Source of the DNA: Saccoglossus kowalevskii
Lineage: Eukaryota > Hemichordata > Enteropneusta > Harrimaniidae
Direction of reading: 5' to 3'
Assembly (NCBI RefSeq): GCF_000003605.2
Contig: NW_003155738.1
Coordinates: 880,618 to 902,914 of the forward strand
DNA: 22,297 bases
In this document: positions 10,389-17,522 of the stretch, piece after piece
How the letters are laid out: the number at the start of each line of letters is the position of its first letter
Numbering within the stretch: the first letter of the stretch is position 1
Program-made: the position numbers and the translations under genes
The notes under the pieces: generated by a model
The model's input: only the letters and a program-made list of their open reading frames with translations
Told to the model about the DNA's origin: nothing
Database searches by the model: none

Positions 10389-10440
10389 CACGTGACAACA
10401 TCCGGGTGACACGTGACAATATTGTGCAGACACGTGACAA
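10389..10440 (+). repeat. Three CACGTGACAA units spaced exactly 21 bp
   Basis: CACGTG occurs at 10389, 10410 and 10431, each followed by ACAA. This is a 21-bp imperfect tandem unit whose first ten bases are invariant. CACGTG is the palindromic E-box bound by bHLH factors of the MYC/MAX/USF type (established knowledge). A 21-bp period places the sites on one face of the helix. It lies 3' of the plus-strand stop and, if the distal poly(A) signal is used, inside its 3' UTR. Confidence 0.7.
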
Positions 10441-10607
10441 TAACTTGTCTCTCAGCTTAATCACTGGGAAGGGCAATGTACATCTCTCCACGCTAGCCAG
10501 GAATCCACAACATACTACGTTGTTCTCTTGGCACCATTCATTTTGAATGAGGTATTCTGCAACTTGGAGTATGACATTGCTATTATCTTTATCATATACA
10601 TTATATT

Positions 10608-10613
10608 AATAAA
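10608..10613 (+). terminator. Poly(A) signal AATAAA (distal)
   Basis: AATAAA is followed about 25-45 bases later by TGTCTGTGTTATTTTGTTTG, a good GU/U-rich downstream element. This is the better poly(A) site candidate for the plus-strand gene. Confidence 0.45.
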
Positions 10614-10988
10614 TCTTGGAAAATTACTTAATATTGTCTGTGTTATTTTGTTTGTTATTACAGAACCGAAACATCCAATATTCCTATCCTGACATCGTAT
10701 GTTGTCATTAGTACAATCGCCCACATGCAATAATTGCGAATTTTGTGAGTCAGTGCCCAGACCCTTATGACAGATTGGTAAATACTAGTAATTCCAGATA
10801 AAGCTAAGCTGGTGTCCCATCCATATTCGATATTATTCTTAGCCCAAACATAGACCCTATGACCCAAATAACTACCTGGGGCTGTTATCGTGTTTACTGA
10901 CAAGACAAACGCTTTTTGAACAATTAATGACTAGACAATATAGGCATATCATTCAGTGAGATACCCACAACATATGTTATATATATAT
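10614..10988. other. Unassigned sequence before the gap
   Basis: A minus-strand ORF of 81 codons (10903-10658) shows no motif I recognise. The block ends in (TA)n where the assembly gap begins. Confidence 0.4.
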
Positions 10989-11789
10989 NNNNNNNNNNNN
11001 NNNNNNNNNNNNNNNNNNNNNNNNNNNNNNNNNNNNNNNNNNNNNNNNNNNNNNNNNNNNNNNNNNNNNNNNNNNNNNNNNNNNNNNNNNNNNNNNNNNN
11101 NNNNNNNNNNNNNNNNNNNNNNNNNNNNNNNNNNNNNNNNNNNNNNNNNNNNNNNNNNNNNNNNNNNNNNNNNNNNNNNNNNNNNNNNNNNNNNNNNNNN
11201 NNNNNNNNNNNNNNNNNNNNNNNNNNNNNNNNNNNNNNNNNNNNNNNNNNNNNNNNNNNNNNNNNNNNNNNNNNNNNNNNNNNNNNNNNNNNNNNNNNNN
11301 NNNNNNNNNNNNNNNNNNNNNNNNNNNNNNNNNNNNNNNNNNNNNNNNNNNNNNNNNNNNNNNNNNNNNNNNNNNNNNNNNNNNNNNNNNNNNNNNNNNN
11401 NNNNNNNNNNNNNNNNNNNNNNNNNNNNNNNNNNNNNNNNNNNNNNNNNNNNNNNNNNNNNNNNNNNNNNNNNNNNNNNNNNNNNNNNNNNNNNNNNNNN
11501 NNNNNNNNNNNNNNNNNNNNNNNNNNNNNNNNNNNNNNNNNNNNNNNNNNNNNNNNNNNNNNNNNNNNNNNNNNNNNNNNNNNNNNNNNNNNNNNNNNNN
11601 NNNNNNNNNNNNNNNNNNNNNNNNNNNNNNNNNNNNNNNNNNNNNNNNNNNNNNNNNNNNNNNNNNNNNNNNNNNNNNNNNNNNNNNNNNNNNNNNNNNN
11701 NNNNNNNNNNNNNNNNNNNNNNNNNNNNNNNNNNNNNNNNNNNNNNNNNNNNNNNNNNNNNNNNNNNNNNNNNNNNNNNNNNNNNNNNN
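10989..11789. other. Assembly gap (801 Ns)
   Basis: A run of N marks a scaffold join. Gene order and distance across it are not established by sequence. The left contig ends in a TA dinucleotide tract, a common place for assemblies to break. Confidence 0.99.
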
Positions 11790-12348
11790 GATTAAGCCGC
11801 GCTCTCTAACGTCCTGAAGACTATAACATATGATTTCACAGAACAAAACACGTTTACTCTTTAGTAGCAACGGTCATTTTTTTGCAGGTAGAGGGAGGTG
11901 GATTCAAATTGTGGAAAACGCGCATCACATCACTGTCTCATCAAAACAGTATTTGGTCTATTTTTATATTTTCCTCCGCCATCGAGATGGGAGTAAAATG
12001 TACTTTCCAGATTTAAATCAAGACTGTCGTTGACTACATTTAGATGGATAACCGTGACGTATACGTCATACCAGCATATCTGTTGTAATATCCCGAACAC
12101 TGTCATTTATTCACACACACATACTACATATATAACTATTCGTGTCCATAGTGTCATTTTTCATCAGTGACACTACAATAACATATACACTTTAAGGCAA
12201 ATAATAAATGTATAATACACACTCAGGTGAAAAATGAAAAAGCAAGCCTTATTAAAAACATTTTAATTGATCGTCACAATCTTTGAAAAAAAGCAAATAA
12301 CACCGTGACCTCGAATATATGTCAATTGAACCCGGGTAAACTGCAATG

Positions 12349-12470
12349 GTCGTCCGTCAATAAAATAACAAAACATTTTACAAACACGTTATAATCTAAA
12401 TGACGTCTGGTAGAAAAAAACATTTTGAAATCATAGAAGCGCTTTGTCACTAGAGGGCGCAAATTATTGA
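12349..12470. repeat. Dispersed repeat copy related to 19275-19392
   Basis: GTCGTCCGTCAATAA (12349-12363) is the exact reverse complement of 19292-19306, with matching TGTTTTGTTATT flanks. GAAGCGCTT (12436-12444) plus the following (T/A)GGGCGC and TTATT resemble 19359-19392 in direct orientation. The two block pairs sit about 50 bases apart at both places. Probably copies of one short repeat family. Confidence 0.4.
12446..12460 (+). promoter_or_regulatory. CTCF-like core motif CTAGAGGGCGC (second copy)
   Basis: GTCACTAGAGGGCGC differs from the 8265 site at one of 15 bases and is a good fit to the animal CTCF core. It lies about 110 bases beyond the stop codon of the minus-strand aminopeptidase. 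It may instead belong to the repeat block 12349-12470. Confidence 0.35.
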
Positions 12471-12570
12471 AAAAAAAGAGTACATTAAAAAAATACTACA
12501 AAATGCGCATGGGTTAACATAGAAAGAACGTTCATGGCGATGCCATGTTTCGGACTGTACTTCATTGTTA

Positions 12571-12726
12571 CTATGTTCGTGACATTATTTCTTCCAACCA
12601 TTGTCTGAGCTCAACTTCATTTTTCTCCATCCATGCCATATTACTCTTTATTTTTTTGAGTGAGTAGTAAAAATCGTTGGCAGCTGTACCTGGCATATCA
12701 GGGTAGCGTAAACCAAACGCTTCCAT
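12571..12726 (-). CDS. Aminopeptidase last coding exon and stop
   Basis: After acceptor CCTACAG it encodes MEAFGLRYPDMPGTAAN, then FYYSLKKIKSNMAWMEKNEV and ELRQWLEEIMSRT, ending in TAG at 12573-12571. This matches the family's final helices (ALE-x-VKANIxWxxxNxxxxxxWL). Confidence 0.9.
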   Translation of the reverse strand: MEAFGLRYPDMPGTAANDFYYSLKKIKSNMAWMEKNEVELRQWLEEIMSRT

Positions 12727-15700
12727 CTGTAGGACAATACACAAAAGTTGTGTTTATTTACTTTTTAAAGCTTCCATTTAGAATCTCAGACACAATAAAA
12801 TTTCACGCACACCTCCCGTGAACCACGCCAAACAAACGCAAAATAACAGCAATTTTACCATTGTGATTTTAATAATGTCATTTTCATCCAACCAATACTC
12901 CTTATTTACGAACCTCGTTTCGATCTTTCTCTGTGTTCATCGTGTCTGCAAAGCTCCAGACAGTATCATAGGCCGAGTCACCAAAGCTGTGAAATTGGTA
13001 TTTGAAACACAGGTAAATAACAGTAATTATGATCAAACTCCCGTTCAACTCGCGCGTGAAATACAAGATGTCCGGGTAATTAATTCAAATAAAATATAAC
13101 ATGATTTATATCACGCAATAATGAGTTTTAAATATGATCGTATTATATACAGCAATAGTTATTATATTTTAATGACAAAAGGAAATGAATTATTTAAAGA
13201 AAACACATATATCGTGTTCATTTCTCATCCACCTGTCGACCACGCATTACATATTTATTACAATTAGACATAGTATTTACCATGCTGTTTATTCCGAGTT
13301 ATTTACTTGTTTTACTTTCTATGTCAGCAGCTACTATGAGTTTACCTGTCCATCATGTAGGATATGTACTTACCATTCATGTTGGATATATACCTAACAT
13401 TCATGTGGGATATGTACCTACCATTCATGTAGGATATGTACCTACCATTCATGTTGAATATATACCTAACATTCATGTGGGATACATACCTACATTTCAT
13501 GTAGGATATCTACCTACCATTCATGTAGAATATGTACCTAAGATTCATGTTGGATACATACCTAACATTCATGTGGGATATGTACCTACCATTCATGTAG
13601 GATATGTACCTACCATTCATGTTGAATATATACCTAACATTCATGTGGGATACATACCTACATTTCATGTAGGATATCTACCTACCATTCATGTAGAATA
13701 TGTACCTAAGATTCATGTTGGATACATACCTAACATTCATGTGGGATACATACCTACCTTTCATGTAGGATATGTATATACCAATTATGTAGGATGTGTA
13801 CCTAACATCCATGTTAGATATATACCTAACATTCATGTGGGATACATACCTACCTTTCATGTAGGATATGTACCTAACATTCATGGAGGATATGTACCTA
13901 ACATTCATGTGGGATGTGTATATACCATTTATGTAGGATATGTACCTACCATTCATGTTGGATATATACCTACTTTTCATTTTGGCTATATACCTAACAT
14001 TCATGTGGGATGTGTATATACCATTTATGTAGGATATGTACCTACCATTCATGTTGGATATATACCTACCTTTCATTTTGGATATATACCTAACATTCAT
14101 GTTGGATATATATACCTACCTTTCATTTTGGATATATACCTAACATTCATGTTGGATATGTATATACCATTCATGTTGGATATATACCTACCTTTCATTT
14201 TGGATATGTACCCAACATTCATGTAGGGTATGTAACTACCATTCATGTTGGATATATGTTTACCTTTCATTTTGGATATATACCTAACATTCATGTGGGA
14301 TACATACCTACATTTCATGTAGGATATCTACCTACCATTCATGTTGGATATGTATATACCATTCATGTTGGATATATACCTACCTTTCATTTTGGATATA
14401 TACCTAACATTCATGTAGGATATGTACCTACCTTTCATTTTGAATATATACCTAACACCCATGTACGATATATTCTTACTTTTCATTTTGGATACATACT
14501 AACATTCATGGTGGATATCTACTACCATTCATGTTGGATATATACTAAAATTCATGTAGGATATGTATATACCATTTATATAGGATATGTACTACCATTT
14601 ATGTTGGATATATGTTTACCTTTCATTTTGGATATATACCTAACATTCATGTGGGATACATACCTACATTTCATGTAGGATATCTACCTACCATTCATGT
14701 TGGATATGTATATACCATTCATGTTGGATATATACCTACCTTTCATTTTGGATATATACCTAACATTCATGTAGGATATGTATCTACCTTTCATTTTGAA
14801 TATATACCTAACACCCATGTACGATATATTCCTACTTTTCATTTTGGATACATACCTAACATTCATGGTGGATATATACCTAAAATTCATGTAGGATATG
14901 TATATACCATTTATATAGGATATGTACCTACCATTTATGTTGGATATGTACCTACCATTCATGTTGGTTATATACCTACCATTCATGTTGGATATATAAC
15001 TAAAATTCATGTAGGATATGTATATACCATTTATGATATGTACCCTACCATTCATGTTGGATATATACCTACTTTTCATTTTGGGTATATACCTAACATT
15101 CATGTTGGATATCTACCTACCATTCATGTAGGATATGTATATATCATTTATGTAGGATATTTACCCTACCATTCATGTTGGATATATACCTACCTTTCAT
15201 GCTGGATATATACCTAACATTCATGTTGGATATATCCTACATTCATGTGGGATACATACCTACGTCTCATGTAGGATACATACATAACATTCATGTAGGA
15301 TATGTACCTACCATTCTTCACGACATGTACCTACCATTCATGTTGGATATATACCTACCTTCCATATTGGATATCTACCCACCTATCATGTATTATATAT
15401 ATACCAGTCTATCTACCTTTTATATAAACTGTCAAAGTGTATATTGACAAAGTCCCAGGCTAGGTTGAAACCGAGTCCAGATGCATCTCTCACTTCACCA
15501 ATCACATCTGTGGCCAATGACGTGTTCAAGAAATAGTCCATGTACCTAGAAATATGGAAATGTCAAGCATCCCTCCTTGGATCCAAGGCGCGTGAGTTTG
15601 TTGGTAAATCATTTGGGGCTAAACAGTTTGACATTAGGATTATATTAAGAACTATTTTGCAGGAATATGACAACAGTATGCTCATTTGGTGTCATGTAGC

Positions 15701-17470
15701 TCATATATATATCCCATTAAACATAACAAATACTTCTGCACGTCCCTGCTTTTGAATTATTTCACAAAATATACGATAACCCCCGACAATATGTGTCTAC
15801 TATGGATCGGAATCGTGCTTGAACTCAACCACGGCGTACAAAGTCTGAATAAAGGGCCAATGAAGAAGCCATGGCAACACGAAATGTAATGAGACCAATG
15901 TAAGAGTCGTATCGCAAACTAATGTAGTAGAATGTTGTCAAAGTCGTTTTTTCTTTAGACATTCCGATGAGACTGACTTGGCCGTTATAACTTACGCCTG
16001 TAAAGTATACGACGCCCGGCTGCATGCCATTGCTGATCGTAGCTCGCTGGCTTCTTCGTCATCGTCCGTCATTTGATGCTGATTAAATGCAAAGTCCCAT
16101 TCTGCGTGGCCTCCGTGACGTATCGACGTGCAGTAAACTGTCGTTGTGGTGTCTTCACGAATCCTTCGAACAAAGTTCAAAAATAAAGTTATCAATGCGA
16201 ACATTATGTTGAAGCTAAATTAGTGGGACTGGGACAGACTCGCCCTTTGGCAGCTCGCAGCTAGTATGCGCCTGTTTTGCTACTACCCTTCCTCAGTGGG
16301 ACTGTGAATACGTTTGTACTCTATACAGCTAATAACAATGTGCCCATGCGGTGTTTAAAATAAATCTGAAATCTGACAATGAGGACAGTAGTGAGCACGT
16401 TACATACCAAACTGTAAAGTAATATACCCGATTTCAACCAAATCTTTCGACTGATAATTATAACCCCCAAAATTACCAAAAACTGTGCGTTTTCCACATA
16501 CGTATACAGTGATAGAAGGACTGTGGTAACAGTCAATGTAATAGCAATTTTTAGTAAATGTCCTAATTTGGTGTCAGTAGTCGATGTACGTTACTGCGCC
16601 CTCGCCGACGGATTTAATGGTTTACGCAGTATTCTACAGCCTGAGGCGAGGGCACAGTAACTAACTTACTGCCTATCCTGGTCCAGGCTTTCCATACAAA
16701 TCTTAAATTTTATGCTCGTCTAGACACTCTTGTCATTTTTTATCCCCATTTTTTTTTGCACATGTTCACTTATTCATCTATGTACCTAGATAGTATGCAC
16801 GCAAATAATGCAAAAACCATTGAAGATGGCGATCGAAAACATTCCATTAGGAAGCCAGCCACACATATACCGAGGTAAAAATGCGGCTGATCTGCACTGG
16901 CTCGGAAGATGAATTCTGATTGGCTAAAAAAACAAAAAAACTTGTGGCGTTGAATGCACGTTCATTCAGTATTGTTATGCAAATTCAAACTAGCTAATCA
17001 TTTACAACCTTCCGAGCCAGTGCAGATTAGCCCTAAAAATGGACACCCACACTATACAACAATGAACACACACACCGCCAAACACTATGCCCTTATTGGA
17101 GGAGCAATGGGGATAGCTGGTATATACACGTTACAGGAAAAAAAAGGCATTTTACGTTTTTACAGAAATTAAAATGAAAGTTTCATTTACAGTAAAAATA
17201 GGTGTTTACACTTTACAGATAAAGCAAATTTCTAATTACATTTTACATTTTTATAATTTATTTGTTAATTTGTGTTTAAAAATTAAAATTGGAAATTGCG
17301 TACGAATTACAAAAAATAAGATCTTTGTACAAATTACGGACGAATAAAATAGCTGATTACATTTTACACCTTGCCCATGTCTACAAATTTACGTGTCGTT
17401 ATTACATTATTACGAAAATAAAAACTCGTCACTCCTCATTGTCACACGCACTACGCCTTCATCGTCCTTA

Positions 17471-17522
<52 letters not shown>

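Larger units (their letters stand above)
11790..12570. other. 3' flank of minus-strand aminopeptidase gene
   Basis: This holds the 3' UTR of the minus-strand gene. Candidate minus-strand poly(A) signals are ATTAAA at 12267-12262 and AATAAA at 12111-12106. A CTAGAGGGCGC motif lies at 12446-12460 and a dispersed-repeat block at 12349-12470 resembles 19275-19392. No further coding sequence is seen. Confidence 0.45.

Noticed and set aside
10956-11870. Two long ORFs across the N gap
   Set aside because: They exist only because Ns translate to X.
13282-14226. 314-codon plus-strand ORF of IHVGYIPN repeats as a protein-coding gene
   Set aside because: It is one frame of a 24-bp minisatellite; the opposite strand is equally open, indels break the frame within the array, and it lies in an intron with no splice or promoter context. 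Kept only as a finding.
15825-15905. Minus-strand SYIGLITFRVAMASSLALYS as an aminopeptidase exon
   Set aside because: Loose resemblance to the QDxxxVI...LAxxFV block, but the exon at 15417-15545 encodes that block with better motifs and exact splice phase.
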